Source: Benincasa hispida
Taxonomy: Eukaryota > Streptophyta > Magnoliopsida > Cucurbitales > Cucurbitaceae
Direction of reading: 5' to 3'
Length of the DNA: 64,000 nucleotides
Assembly: GCF_009727055.1 (NCBI RefSeq)
Contig: NC_052359.1
Coordinates: 63,497,792-63,561,791 of the forward strand
The notes below the pieces were generated by a model that saw only the letters and a list, made by a program, of their open reading frames with translations, ran no database searches and had not been told where the DNA came from. Below, piece by piece: positions 38,222 through 50,980 of the stretch (positions are counted from its first letter, which is position 1; each line of letters opens with the position of its first letter). The translations under genes were made by a program, and so were the position numbers.

Positions 38222-39974
38222 TTTCTGATATTTCAATTTCATTGATGCAAAGAATTGCATATACATTCTCGGTGGGTGTGGCATGTCTGTCTTCGTTTTA
38301 ATTATTAATTCGTTCGCGGATGTGGAGATTAATGGAGTTTTCTAGGATGAAACCTCGATTTGAATAATTCTTTTACATTTTCAGTTAATTGTAAGACCCC
38401 TGCGTTTTTTGGCATAATTAATTACTATCGAGTCTATAATTTAAAGTTAGTTTGAGTTTTGAGTCGTTTGTGAAGAATTTCGGAGCAAAGGTTGCTGTTC
38501 TTCGAGGAAGAAGACGACCAAGCATTGGTCGGTTCATGTAAACAATGGGTAAGCGATCGCTGAGTATCAGATGCTCGGTTGTCGTTTAACGTGCGCGCAA
38601 ACTAGACGATCTTATAGTTCAGTAAGCCTCATCGCTTAATTTTCGACTATATGATCGCAGAGTATTGCATGGTAAATCATTTACCTTTCGCCGCGTTAAG
38701 TGATTGCTTAGACGATCAGACTTCGCAGCCTCGTTATCATCTAAGCAATCGTTTAACATTTTCGCACTATCGTCTAGTGTGGGCTAAGCGATAATTTAAC
38801 TAAGGCATTTACTAAACGATGGAGCTTCGTCAAGCGGTTTAAGACCCGGTTCGTCTGTGAACCGGTTTGCTCGATGAAAAAAATGTAATAGATAGAATTT
38901 TTCATTTCGATTTTTGTAAAGGTTCATCTCGGTCCATTAATCTTTGGTTTAATACATGAGATGTATGTTTATTTATATGTCATATGGTATGTACATATAG
39001 AAAATCCCACCTTAGGTTATGCATTGGTCATGCATCATCTCTTTATTATAAATGTTATAATCTAGAGAAGCATGATTTAAATTATGTAAGAGCATGCTCA
39101 TGCATCATATAATATAAAAGTTATATTTATACATGCATAAAAAGCAATGGCATGCATCATCTTTATATTATAATTGTTATAGTATAAGGGTGTATGGAAA
39201 GCATGTTTGCTTGGTTATTACTTGTATATAAAAGTTATGAATAGTAATGGTCGGACATTGCATGAAGCATGATACATAGATTACTTTATAAGCGTTATAA
39301 ATACCTTGTTATGTGCAATGTGTTTTAGTTATTTCTTTTTAATAGTTAAAAAGAAACTAGAATTAAAAGCAATAAGAAAGACATGCATGCTCACTTAGGT
39401 TTAATTCATGGTTTTAAAATGTTTAAAACTTGGATGAGATAGACCTAAGATCACGGTTCTAATATGATTAGTAACCCTTAGGCTTTAATCTTTTAATCAG
39501 TTTAATAGGATTAAATTGACTAATAAAAGATTAAAGTGTAGCAAATCTATCTATAAGGGACCTTTTGTCTAAGGTGGGTTCTGTCTAGGCTGGGGTATTT
39601 AAGTTGACGGGAAACATAACACCTCTACCAGAAAACCTACCTGGAAAGGTGTATTAGATAGATTTGATGAAAGCATGCAAGTTAAGGACAGTCTATTAAA
39701 GTGTTTCACTGTGACTACTTAAACTTGTTCATTTCATAGACAAAAGTTGTTCATGAGTGGACTTAAAAGACGACTTAAACTAAAATCAGTAGACAGATTG
39801 TCTAGGTTAATGAACCCCTAGGTAGAACATTCAGTGGGAGGTACTTGAGGCATATGATGTTTCATTTAAACCTTTCAAGTTTCTTTCATATAGTCTAGAC
39901 CGTGAGATCTACCATTGGCCTCGTGGCACCCTAAGAGTGTCCCTCTAAAATATGGTGTTTGGGTAGGTCAATAT
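38222..39974 (+). other. Interior of the non-coding LTR element
   Basis: No gag or pol motif is present in any frame. Positions 38545-38835 hold dispersed GCGATCG, GATCG and ATCGTTTA motifs, less regular than elsewhere. Positions 38960-39310 contain repeated GCATGCATCAT / ATAAAAGTTAT phrases. The rest is unremarkable. Confidence 0.6.
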
Positions 39975-41901
39975 CAAGGTGGATCATGCCTTAAGTGATA
40001 ACCTAAAAAGGTCTGTAGTATAAAGATTAAAGAGGGTTACCTGATCCTTGTGTCACTACGGATACAACCCGCTTTGTAGAGGCTCACAAGCATTGTGAAC
40101 TACTACAAATGATTGATCCTAACCATTCATGTGGAGACATGTGAGCGAGGGTGTCCTATACAAAGAATTTGTATAAGACCGGACCACGAGATGAATAGTC
40201 TCTTTATATAATGTCATTGATACTTGAGACTTAAATCACACCTAAACGACCAAGGGTGACATGAATTTAATCCTGAGTGTTTTGGGAACTCCTGCCTTTG
40301 AGAGCGATCCTTTGATTAATATAAGTGAGAGTGGCCAGATTGCCAACTTAACAAGCCTACCTTTTTGGGGATTTGTCTTATTTGAGAGCTGAGAACTCAG
40401 TTACACAAGATGAAATTCACTCCTTCCTCGAAGCAGGGGTAAGTAGATAGATTGCTCTATTAAGGGCTGATTCCAGATCTTGAACATAGTGGTCACAGCT
40501 TCTCTTTGGAAGAGAAGACTCGGTCAGAGTAGGACTATGACTTATGTTCATTAGAGAAATCAGTGGTACTTAAGGAGTTAGATATAACTATAGAGGCAAA
40601 ACGGTATATTGTCCCAGCTGTACTCACGAGCGATCTGTGAAGGGTTATCACATTGTTGATTGGTTGATATGGACATAAAATATATCTGTAGTAAGGAGAG
40701 TGCAGCTGTCGGTCTTTAATGGAGTGTCCAACAGTTACTAGATAGTGGATCCCGTGACTAAAGAGTTTAGTCAGTTATTCATGTACCGTTGGAGCTTCAA
40801 ACTATAAGTCCATAAGGTTCTCTTGGTAGCGCAATAGATTCAAGTTGAGAATCAGTTTTTGGTGTTGATTTGAAATGTTCAAATTGACAAAAGGAAATTG
40901 ATTATATACGATATAATCGGTGTGATGTATGAGATACATCAAGTGGAGGATTTTAATGTAAATATGATTTACATTAAGTGCCATAAAATAGAAAAAGAGC
41001 TATGGTTTATATGTTTCATGAGATGAAATATTAAAACTATAGGTTATAAATATAATATAGTAAGTTGGTTATCATATATATTTATAATAATATTAATTAT
41101 GGATAATCATCTCTTTTTCTCTAATAACCAATTGAGTGGAAGGTTATTGATGGTTTTTATGGTAACCGTGAGATAAAAGAAAAAATATTTTCCTAAATTT
41201 AGGAGAGTTACTCAATTCGGCAAGAAACTCACGAAAAGACTATCAAGTGAAATTGTTTCACTAAACGATAGCTGATTGAAAGATTAAACGATCGTGGGGT
41301 GTTACTATATAATAGTTCACTCAGCTGGTCGTAGTTAAACAATCGTAGGCCATTATCTATACGATAGATTGCCTTCTTCTACATGATTGAGAATTCGTCT
41401 ATACGAGAGACACTTTTCATCTCCCACTTGCTCAATCGTCTACACGATTGTTGTTCTTCCAGTCTCTTCCTTTAACCAAGTCCATACAGAGCCCACACTT
41501 TTGGATTCTCACATCGAGAAAACCAATGTAACTTTTGAGGTGGTGTCCTCACTCAACTCGATTGAGTTTGAGGTTTTAGAGGTCGTTCGTTGTGTGTTCG
41601 CATTGTTCGTGTGGTGGTTGCTGTTGATCGTGTTATGTTGCGGTTGTTGTGTTCGAGTATTCATGTATTGCTATCTTGTAGACTGAACGAGCATTCATGA
41701 TCGAGGGAGTTTGAAGAATAAGTCTTCAAAGATACGTATACTTTATCCCTTAATCTTATCTGTAAGCATACTGTAATTTCATACTGTGCATGACCTGTTA
41801 GTTTCCATTTTTTGTATTGTAATTGTTAGTGATCAATTTCAAATGGAATTTAGAACGATCATTTCGCTGCTCATGGAAATCCTCATGTCTGATTTCCTTC
41901 A
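39975..41901 (+). repeat. 3' LTR, 5' tip missing
   Basis: It starts inside the LTR at CAAGGTGGATCATGCC, which corresponds to 36282 in the 5' LTR, and ends with TTTCCTTCA. GATCG/ATCGT-type motifs lie at 41265-41400. Confidence 0.8.
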
Positions 41902-42067
41902 CTTGTATATCTTATATACATGCTTAAGTTTACATAAAATAACCACATATCCTTGTTTATTTGATACGAGTAAATGCAAATAAAATAACTCTTATTTTAT
42001 CAATAACAATGTGTACAAAGTTTATAAACTACGAGATTCCGGGAGAATTAGGACATCAATCTCAACA
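41902..42067 (-). repeat. Inverted 166-bp LTR tip
   Basis: On the minus strand, 42067-41902 reads TGTTGAGATTGATGTCC ... GATATACAAG. This is exactly the segment missing from the start of the adjacent 3' LTR. CAAG is present at both the end of this piece and the start of the LTR body (39975-39978). Confidence 0.8.
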
Positions 42068-42838
42068 AAGAGCTACAACATCTGTAAGAGTTCCTACTTG
42101 ACTTTCATTCAAAAAGATTCATTAGAATATTAAAAAAAGAGAAAAAGAAAACTCTGCTTGAGATACTACTTCCAGGTACAAAGCTAGATAGCAGGATTAG
42201 AGCTACTCAGCTAAAATAGCATGAACTCTGGGCTACAGATAAGAAGAAAGGCATTGAGTAAGGCACTTACTTATCAAGCTCCCATTTTGATCCTCTCCCT
42301 TTAGTCGAATGTATTAGATAACCTTTTAGAGTATATTCTAGAACCTTTCAAGCACCAAATGCCTAAACAAGACAAAACCCTACTGAGTTGTTCCTTCACA
42401 CCCCCACCCTAAAGGGTGCTTCACATTGTAAATCTACTAGTTTCTTAGTAATTCTAAAATCTTTACTTTCGTTTCCATTATCAATGAGTTTCTTCCACTT
42501 GTGACTCGGTATCCATACCAAAGACTACAAGGGAAGCCTTGTGTGCCCCTTTTCTTATCACTATAAATAGGAAATTTGCACTTCATCAGAATAGGCATAT
42601 TACAATTACTGGTCAATACTTCCATCACATCAAAAAGAGCATCATAATAATAGTATAACTAGCTTTACAAAAAAAGACCTGCAATCCAAGTCCTCTTTTT
42701 CCACAAATTGGATATTTCATTCCTTGGTGACAAAAATCATACCTCCAAGACAGTCCATGGGCCCTTCACCCAACATTATGCACATTAGAATTCCACTAAG
42801 CTCGAGCTCAACCAAAAGTTCTAAAAACTTTTCAGCGC
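42068..42838. other. Unassigned stretch between two LTR elements
   Basis: No domain, RNA gene or repeat was recognised. The minus-strand frame 42628-42437 has no family signature. GAAAATC/TTCC-rich sequence around 42.5-42.7 kb is unlike the neighbouring LTRs. Confidence 0.3.
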
Positions 42839-44079
42839 TGTTGGATCGATTTGGCAACCCTAGAGGGGGTGAATAGGGTTTAATTACACTTTTTTTTTTA
42901 AATTAACCCAATTAAACTAATTAATACACTTTTTATAAATAATAAGAAAAATTCAATTTATGCAACAAATAAGATGACAAAAAATGTGATAATTTAATTC
43001 TATCAAATTTTAGCAAATAAATAAGAACAAATTAAAACATACAATAAATTGCTTAAATCAATTGCAAAAATAAAAATGAAAGAGTTAAAGAAGAAGAAGA
43101 TACCATAATTTTTATAGTGTTCGGTCGAACTCGACCTACTCCACTTCCCAAGCGCCTCTTGGGAATTTGAATAAAATCTTTCCGACTCTTTCCATGGATT
43201 ACAGCCCAACCGTTATACCACCACTCCTTTTACGGGTTCAAGAGCAAACCCGATCCTTTCCACAGTTTAGGATCAAACTGTTACAAATGTTTGGAATTTT
43301 TTAAGAACACAATACAACTCTACTAGAGTAGATTTACAAGTTTAAGCACTCAACAAATTTATCCTCACAATACAATAACACTCTCTCAAGAATAAGATGA
43401 AAAGAAAAAAATTGGGAGCTTGGAGAGAGCAACAATGGAAACTTTTGAGTTTTGAAGGATTATGAAATGTAAAATTTGTTCATACAAAATTTGGAGAGGA
43501 AGATGGTTTATATAGAGATGAAAAAATTTTTAGAAACCATAATTAATTTGGACCATTGGATTTTGGAAAAGAAAAATCAATGGTGGAGATTTTAAACTAA
43601 ACTAGTGGTTAAATACAAACAAAATATAATATTAAATTTATTTTCTTTTTAAAATTAATAAAAAAAACCATGTGTCAAAAACTAGCCGTTACATAAAATA
43701 ATATTAAATTTATTTTCCTTTTAATTCATTTTCTTTTTAAATCAATCCAAATATCAAAAGTCCATCATATGTTAATCTCTTAATGATCCACCATTCAACC
43801 AATATGCTACCACATGTCTACATGCAAATGGTCTGGTTATGTCACATCATCCACCATGGTATTTTCTCTATAGATTTGTTTCGGTCATATCGTCTTCGTT
43901 TTAGCTCCGATTTGAGTGATTCAAGAGGTGTTGGAATTGTTGTTCCGAGCTCGACGCTATGGACATATTAAAACACTAAAATTTTCAGTAATTAAAAATT
44001 GAGTTTGTTATCATCAAAATATTGATTAATTAATTAATTAAAATTAATTAATTTGAGATTAAGGGCCAAAAGGCCAACA
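42839..44079 (-). repeat. 3' LTR of the Copia element
   Basis: Plus-strand reading runs from TGTTGGATCGATTTGGC to AAAGGCCAACA. It pairs with 49665-50931 over its full length, with scattered substitutions and small indels. The adjacent 44080-44096 (ATCTCCCTTTTTTTATG), read on the minus strand, is the polypurine tract AAAAAAAGGGAGAT. Confidence 0.88.
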
Positions 44080-44453
44080 ATCTCCCTTTTTTTATGATGA
44101 CAAATCATTCAAGAAAAATAGCTTGAAATACATGTAAACCATATGTAGCACATAATAAAATTCAACATATCACCATAAAGATCATTCTTGAAATTCACTC
44201 AAAAAAACAAATTCTTCCCCTAAGTAATACAATCAAAATCATAACAAATTTATAGCATATTTTTCTTACACTTCTCCCCCTTTGGAATCATCAAAAAGAA
44301 TAATTAAAAAAAAAATTAGAACTACATAAATGTTTCCCTTAAAAACATGAACATAAATTTAGCACAACTCCCCCTAAGAATATTAACACATGCTTTTCAT
44401 ATCTCCCCTATCAAAATGCCTTCTAAAAGATTTAACAAGTAAAAATTATAAAA

Positions 44454-44741
44454 TCAAGAGACATCACAACGAATAATACCGAGCTCAAGCCTATTTTTGT
44501 AAAAGTTTTCTTCATTCAAAGGCTTGGTAAAAATATCCGCAAATTGATTATTAGAGCCTAAAAATTCAAGAGCAATATTATTATTTTGCACATGCTCTCT
44601 AATAAAGTGATGCCTAATATCAATATGCTTAGTCCTAGAATGATGTATAGAATTTTTAGTCAAATTAATAGCACTAGTATTATCACAAAATATAGGCACG
44701 TTATCAAACTTTAATCCAAAATCACAAAGAGTTTGTTTCAC
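44454..44741 (-). pseudogene. Copia RNase H
   Basis: PIFCDNTSAINLTKNSIHHS, RTKHIDIRHHFIREHVQ and ADIFTKPLNEENF are the RNase H C-terminal half. It is the longest open part of the polyprotein in this element, and the upstream half is in other frames. Confidence 0.85.
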
Positions 44742-45359
44742 CCAAAGAATTTGAGCACAACAACTAACAACGCAATATTATTCTGCTTCGATAGTGGATA
44801 AGGCAACCGAATTTATTTTTTACTAAACCAAGAAACTAAGGAACTACCAAGAAATTGACAAGTCCCACTAGTACTCTTACGGTCAAGTAAACTACTCGCA
44901 AAATCCGCATCGGAATATCCTACCAAATTAAATTCAACATTTCTAGGATACCATAAGCCTAAATCAATATAGTACCAAGCAAATATTTAAAAATTCTTTT
45001 AACGGCATGTAAATGTGATTCCTTAGGACAAGATTGAAATCTAGCACACAAAGCATACACTAAACATAATATCGGGTCTACTAGCAGTTAAATAAAGTAA
45101 AGATCTAATTATACCTCTATAAGTTTTTATATCCACACACTTACCTTTTTCATTCCTTTGTCAAGCTTAGTGGATGTACTCATAGGAGTTTTTGCAATTT
45201 ACCTTCATTGAATTTGAACCTTTTGAGCAAATCCTCGTGTATTTTCTTGACTTATGAAAATATCATCCTTGAGTTGTTTGATTGGAGTCCAAGGAAGAAG
45301 CTAAGTTCTCCCCTTCATACTCATCTCAAATTCACTATGCATTACACTTAGAAAATTCT

Positions 45360-45560
45360 TCACACAAAGATGATTAAGTAAGAACCAAAAATAATATCAT
45401 CCTCATATATTTGTACTAAAAGCATATACATTTCTTTAGTCTTAATAAAAAAGAATAGTATCAATTTTACCCATTTTAAATCCATTCTCAAACAAAAATT
45501 ACTAAGTCTATCATACCAAGCTCTTGGAGCTTGTTTTAAGCCATAAAGAGTCTTTTTCAA
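45360..45560 (-). pseudogene. Copia reverse transcriptase core fragment
   Basis: KKTLYGLKQAPRAWYDRLSN followed by LLVQIYEDDIIFGS. The second is the catalytic YVDD box with Val changed to Glu (YEDD), keeping both aspartates. Neighbouring RT sequence (about 45.56-46.0 kb) is in shifted frames. Confidence 0.85.
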
Positions 45561-46969
45561 CTTATAGACTGATTAGAAAAATCAAAACTTTCAAACCCCG
45601 GAGGTTGTTCAACATAAACTTCCTCCATGATATAACCATTTAAAAATGCACTTTTCACATCCATTTAATACAAAATGAAATTCTTATAAGAAGCAAAAGC
45701 AAGCAACATTCTAATATTCTTTTAATCTAGCAACGGGTGCAAAAGTTCTCCATAATCTATTCCTTCCTCTTGACAATAACCTTGAGCTACAAGTCTAGCT
45801 TTATTTTTAATGATATTTCCATTTCATCCATTTTATTTTCTAAAGACCCATTTAGTTCCAATTATAGAAGCATGATGAGAGGGCCTAGGACTAACTCCCA
45901 AACTTTATTCCTTTTCAACTGATTTAATTCTTCTTGCATAGCTAAAATCTAAAATTCATCATTTTCAGCATCTTAAAACTTTTTTTGTCAATTTGAGAAA
46001 CAAAAGCAAGATTATTAAACATATTAAGAGAGGACGAGTTTTCACACCTTGTTCAGGATCACCAAAAAAATTAATTCTTTGGGATGGGAAGGAGCATACC
46101 TCCACTCGTTAGGTATGGATGAAGAAAACCAACTTCGTTCTTTTCAATTAAGCTCACCTCTTGCTTACTTAAACAATTTCCTTGCCTTTGTCACTAACAA
46201 GTAAATCTCCAAAATTTTCTTCTAAAACATCACTATAAATAGGCTCATTAGAAATAACATTGCAAGATTCATCAAATACTACATGCATAGATTCCTCAAT
46301 TTACTAAAGTTCTTTTATTGAAAACTCTATAAGTTTTACTAGTAGAGAATGGCCAAGGAAAATACCAACATCCGTCTTAGAATCAAATTTTCCAAGTTTT
46401 TCTTTGTTATTCAAAATAAAACATTTGCGATAAAAAACTTTGAAATACCCAATTATTTGGAATTTTGTTATGTCAAAGTTCATAAGGATTTTTATCCAAA
46501 GAAAGTCTAATTAAAACTCTATTTAAAACATAACAAGCGGTGTTAACCGCTTCTGCCCAAAAGTATATAGGTAAACCATACTCATGGCAACATTGATCTA
46601 GCAAATTCTTGCAAAAGAGTTACATTTCCTTTTTCAACTACACCGTTTTGTGGAGGAGTTTCTTGGAGCGGAGAAATTATGAGAAAAACTATTTTCTTCA
46701 CAAAAAGTTTCAAAAGCATTGCTATCAAATTCTCCTCCATGATCACTCCTAATCTTAGAAATCAAAAAACTTTTTTCATTTTGAACTCTTTTTGCAAAAC
46801 TAGAAAAAGCTTTTCAAAGCATCATCCTTATGTTTTAGCATCAAAACCCAAGTAAATCTTGAAAAAAATCATCAACTATCACAAAGGCATAATAGTTTCC
46901 TCCAAAATTAGCAATTCTAGAAGGCCAAAAAGTCTATGTGTAATAGTTGAAGGGGTCTAGTTGTAGATA

Positions 46970-47176
46970 TCACATTTTTAGATTTGAATAGGACTTAGTT
47001 TGAGAGATCACATTTTTAGATTTGAAAGAGGACTTAATTTGCTTACCCATTTGATAAGCATCACAAACTTTGTCTTTTTCAAAATTTAAATTTGATAAGA
47101 CTCTAACCAAAGAATTCTTGGAAATATTTGAAATTAAGTGCATGCTAGCATGTCCTAGACTTCTATGCATAACCAA
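46970..47176 (-). pseudogene. Copia pre-integrase zinc domain
   Basis: MHRSLGHASMHLISNISKNS and KVCDAYQMGKQIKSSFK match the H-x4-H ... C-x2-C pre-integrase motif, with the second Cys changed to Tyr (CDAY). Integrase remains extend leftwards to about 46.2 kb in broken frames. Confidence 0.8.
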
Positions 47177-47515
47177 GAATCATTATACAAAGCCGATAAA
47201 TATTTATCATTAATAGGACAATCATTCAAATCAATAGTATAACATTTTCATCTCTATTTCCATCAAATATAACTTTTCTATCACTGCATTTTCAATGATG
47301 CAATTCTTTTTATCAAACACAACTCTAAAAGCCTTTATCACACAATTGACTAATACTAAGTAAATCATGCTTCAAACCATCAACCAAAAGTACATTTTCA
47401 ATTAAAATAGAAGATTCATTCTCTTACTACCTTTACCAATTATTTTACCTTTCTTGTTGTCACAAATGTTACAAGACCTCATCCTTTTTGGAGAGAGAGA
47501 CAAACTTGGATGGTC

Positions 47516-47545
47516 TCCCGTCATGTGCCTCGAGCAACCACTATC
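47516..47545 (-). pseudogene. Copia protease active site
   Basis: The minus strand encodes DSGCSRHMTG within WYLDSGCSRHMTGDHPS, the aspartic protease signature of Copia elements. The reading frame is open only locally (about 47.48-47.56 kb). Confidence 0.85.
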
Positions 47546-48634
47546 CAAGTACCACTTGTTTTTCTTAGAGGCTTTCAAACAAACTTACAAACACAAATGT
47601 TCAAGTTTGATTCTTTGGTACCACATTTGTTTGGGTCCTAGATGGTTAGCATTGATAAACTAGGGAATCCATTTCATTTTTGCATAGACATTTAAGGCAT
47701 TAGATTTAGACAAGTAACAAGAATTAAGTTGTATGTCCAAACTTTCCACACGAGAAACAAAACAACATTATGAAAAATTTATCTCTTACAACAAATTTAT
47801 GCACTCTACTTTTCTTGGAAAAATTATTCCTTGGAGCATTGTGAAACTTTGCCCTTTGAGAAAATTTCTTCTTGGAGAAGTAGTATGAGCATATTTCAAT
47901 TTAAAAACACTTAGGTCTAATATGGCCTTCAACACACAATAATGACATATAGGCACAAAATTATATTAACATTGCTTAGCAAAACCTTAGGCTATTTAAG
48001 CTTAGGCATATTATGAGATGCTTTAACAAAGATAGTTTTAGAACTTGAAGGAGTAGAACATTCATCAATATAGCCTAAACCTCTTTTATCACCAAAAGGC
48101 TTACCTACTTTCAATTATCTTGTCTAATCTTTGAGCACTTATTGTCAACTTTTTAATAGATTCTTTTAGCCTTATCAGGTTTCTTGCAAAGCACTAAATT
48201 CTTTTTCTTTGAGTAATTTAATCAAATTATCTTTTTCACAACTATCATGATCAAGAAATTTAACTTTGTCAAGCAAGACATTTTTCTCATCACAATCAAA
48301 AGCATGTTTGCCACAGAGGATGTTCATTTCATCAATATGCATAGCATCATGCTCATTCTCTTTTAAGCAAGCAATTTCTTAAAGTAAAGATTTATTTTTA
48401 CTAGATAAAACATTGTATTTCTTTTTAAGCACAACATACTTAAACTAAGTTTTTCTAAATCATTTTGCATATTTTCAAAGTCTTCAAACAATTCATTTAT
48501 AAGAAAGAAGTTCTAAGAGTTATTCTCATCATTTTGTTCATCTCTTTGTCACTATGAGCCATGAAGCAAAAATTGGCCACTTCTTCATTATCACTCCCAC
48601 TTTCGCCTTTCATCGCTATCATCCCAAGTAGTTT

Positions 48635-49185
48635 TCATTGCTTTCTTCTTGGATTCTTGGATGATTTGAGAAGAGGGCAATCAGTTCTAATATGATCCGA
48701 CTTCTTGCATTCATAGCATATTACCTCATCCTTTTTGCTCTTTTCACCTTTTGACTCTTTTTGGTTGGAGAGATGCTTCTTGAATTGCTTCTTTCTCTTG
48801 ATGAAGTTCTTATACTTACGTGAAAGATAAGCAACATCATCTTCATCAAGGTCATCTTCATCTTTGGAGTCAACTTCTAAAGATATGGTATTTAAAGCTA
48901 TACTCTTTTCTTTTCTTTTTCTTCTCATCCTCCATGTTTTTCTTGATCTTTATCTCATGCGTCAATAACGAGCCCATGAGTTCATCAATGTGAGAGAGAC
49001 TTGAGATCCTTTGCCTCTTGAATGGCGATGACTTTAGGCTCCCATTGTTTAGGCAAAGACCACAATAGTTTCTTATAATTCTCAAGATTTGAGTACTTTT
49101 TCCCAAGTCCTTCTAAAGCATTGACAATGTTAGTAAATCTAATAAATATATCAGAAATAACTTCATTTTCATCAATTTTAAACAT
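48635..49185 (-). pseudogene. Copia gag with CCHC zinc knuckle
   Basis: Frame 48928-48635 carries CYECKKSDHIRTDC, a perfect C-x2-C-x4-H-x4-C nucleocapsid knuckle, after a Lys/Asp/Glu-rich stretch. Frame 49185-48985 carries the capsid-type sequence VISDIFIRFTNIVNALEGLG and LLWSLPKQWEPKVIAI. A frameshift separates the two. Confidence 0.85.
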
Positions 49186-49649
49186 TTCATATTGATGAAC
49201 TAATATGTCAATCTTTGTTTCTTTTACTTGACTAGTTCCTTCATGAGTAATTTCAATTTATCTCATATCTCTTTAGCGGTTTGCAAATAAACACTTTATT
49301 TTAACTCAACTTCATTCAAGACACAAAATAAGTAATTAATAGTTTTGACATTTAAAGAACATGCTTTCTTTTCATTTATTGACCATTCTTCCTTAGGTTT
49401 TTATAGTACTAACACCTCAACATCTTTTGTTGGAATTTTAAAACCTTTCTCAACAATATCCTATAAATCATAATCAATATAAAGCAAGAAAAATCTCATT
49501 CTATTTTCCAATAACTATAATTAGTACCATTAAAGAAATTAGGCTTTGTAATAGATTGACTATCGGTAAAAGGGATAAAACCTAAAGTTGTCATAGCTCA
49601 AAAACAATTAAGTTTATCAAGAAATAAATATTTCAAGAAGAGCAACCCG

Positions 49650-49664
49650 CCCTCTGATACCAAT
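49650..49664 (-). other. Primer-binding site of the Copia element
   Basis: On the minus strand, ATTGGTATCAGAGGG lies directly inside the 5' LTR. It matches the initiator tRNA-Met PBS TGGTATCAGAG. Confidence 0.85.
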
Positions 49665-50931
49665 TGTTGGAACGATATGGCGACCCTAGAGAGTGGGTGA
49701 ATAGAGTTTAATTAAACCTTTTTTTTTAATTAACCCAATTAAACTAATTAATACACTTTTTTTATAAAATAAGAAAAATTCAATTTATGCAACAAATAAG
49801 ATGACAAAAGTGTGATAATTTAATTCTATCAAATTTTAGCAAATAAATAAGAACAAACTAAAACATACAATAAATTGCTTAAATTAATTGCAAAAATAAA
49901 AATGAAAGAGTTAGAGAAGAAGACACCGTAATTTATAGTGGTTCAGTCGAACTCGACCTACTCCACTTCCTAAGTGCCTCTTGGAAATTTGAATAAATCT
50001 TTCTGACTCTTTCCATGGATTAGAGCCCAACCGTTACACCACCACTCCTTTATGGGTTCAAGAGCAAACCCAATCCTTTCCACGGTTTAGGATCAAACCG
50101 TTACAAATGTTGGAATTTTTTAAGAACACAATACAAATCTCACTAGAGTGATTTATAAGTTTAAGCACTCAACAAATTTATCCTCACAATAACAATAAAC
50201 TCTCTTCAATATAAGGATGAAAACAAAAAAATTGGGAGCTTAGAGAGAACAACAATGGAAACTTTTGAGTTTTTGAGGATTATGAAATGTAAAATTTGTT
50301 CGTACAAAATTTGGAGAGGAAGATGGTTTATATAGAGATGAAAATTTTTTTAGAAACCACAATTAATTTGGACCATTGGATTTTGGAAAAGAAAAATTAA
50401 TAGTGAAGATTTTAAACTAAACTAGTCGTTAGATACAAATAAAATATAATATTAAATTCCTTTTTCTTTTGAAATTCATTTTCTTTTTTAAATTAATCAA
50501 AAAAAACATACCATGTGTCAAAAACAAGCCGTTAGACACAGATATAAAATAATATTAAATTCATTTTCTTTTTAATTCATTTTCTTTTTAAATTCATTCT
50601 TTTTAAATCAATCCAAAGATCAAAAGTCAATCATATGTTAATCTCTTAATTATCCACCATTCAACCAATATGCTGCCACATGTCTACATACAAATGATTT
50701 GGTTATGCCACTTCATCCACTACGGTATTTTCTCTATAGACTTGTTTCGGTCATATCGTCTTCGTTTTAGCTCTGATTTGAGTGATTCAAGAGATGTTGG
50801 AATCGTTGTTCCGAGCTCGACGCTATGGACATATTAAAACACTAAAATTTTCAGTAATTAAAAATTGAGTTTGTTATTATCAAAACATTAATTAATTAAT
50901 TAGTTTGAGATTAAGGGCCAAAAAGCCAATA
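49665..50931 (-). repeat. 5' LTR of the Copia element
   Basis: It runs from TGTTGGAACGATATGGCG to AAAAGCCAATA (plus reading). The final CA of the partner LTR is TA here. It differs from the left LTR by scattered substitutions and a few indels, including an extra TTTTTAAATTCATT block at about 50580. Confidence 0.88.
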
Positions 50932-50980
50932 GGCGCAAAGTCTTTATCCTGTCCTAAAAATATGGGCTCGAAGATGAAAT

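Larger units (their letters stand above)
36085..42067 (+). mobile_element. Non-coding LTR retroelement (family 2) with rearranged 3' LTR
   Basis: It consists of a 5' LTR (36085-38203), a tRNA-Met-type primer-binding site at 38206, a 1.77-kb interior (38204-39974) with no coding capacity, and a 3' LTR (39975-41901) that lacks its first about 170-200 bp. That missing segment is present, inverted, at 41902-42067. With such long LTRs and no protein it is a LARD-like non-autonomous element. No 5-bp target duplication joins 36084 and 42068. Confidence 0.75.
42839..50931 (-). mobile_element. Full-length Copia element (family 3), coding-dead
   Basis: The 8.1-kb element on the minus strand has two LTRs (right, 5': 49665-50931; left, 3': 42839-44079), a PBS, gag with zinc knuckle, protease, integrase, RT and RNase H in Copia order, and a purine-rich PPT. 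Flanking pentamers AGCGC (42834-42838) and GGCGC (50932-50936) match at 4 of 5 positions and are a likely target duplication. Every domain is broken by stops or frameshifts. The LTR length over 1.2 kb and motifs such as QIYxDDIIFGS and CDNTSAINLTKN suggest the Sirevirus/Maximus-type lineage. Confidence 0.88.
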
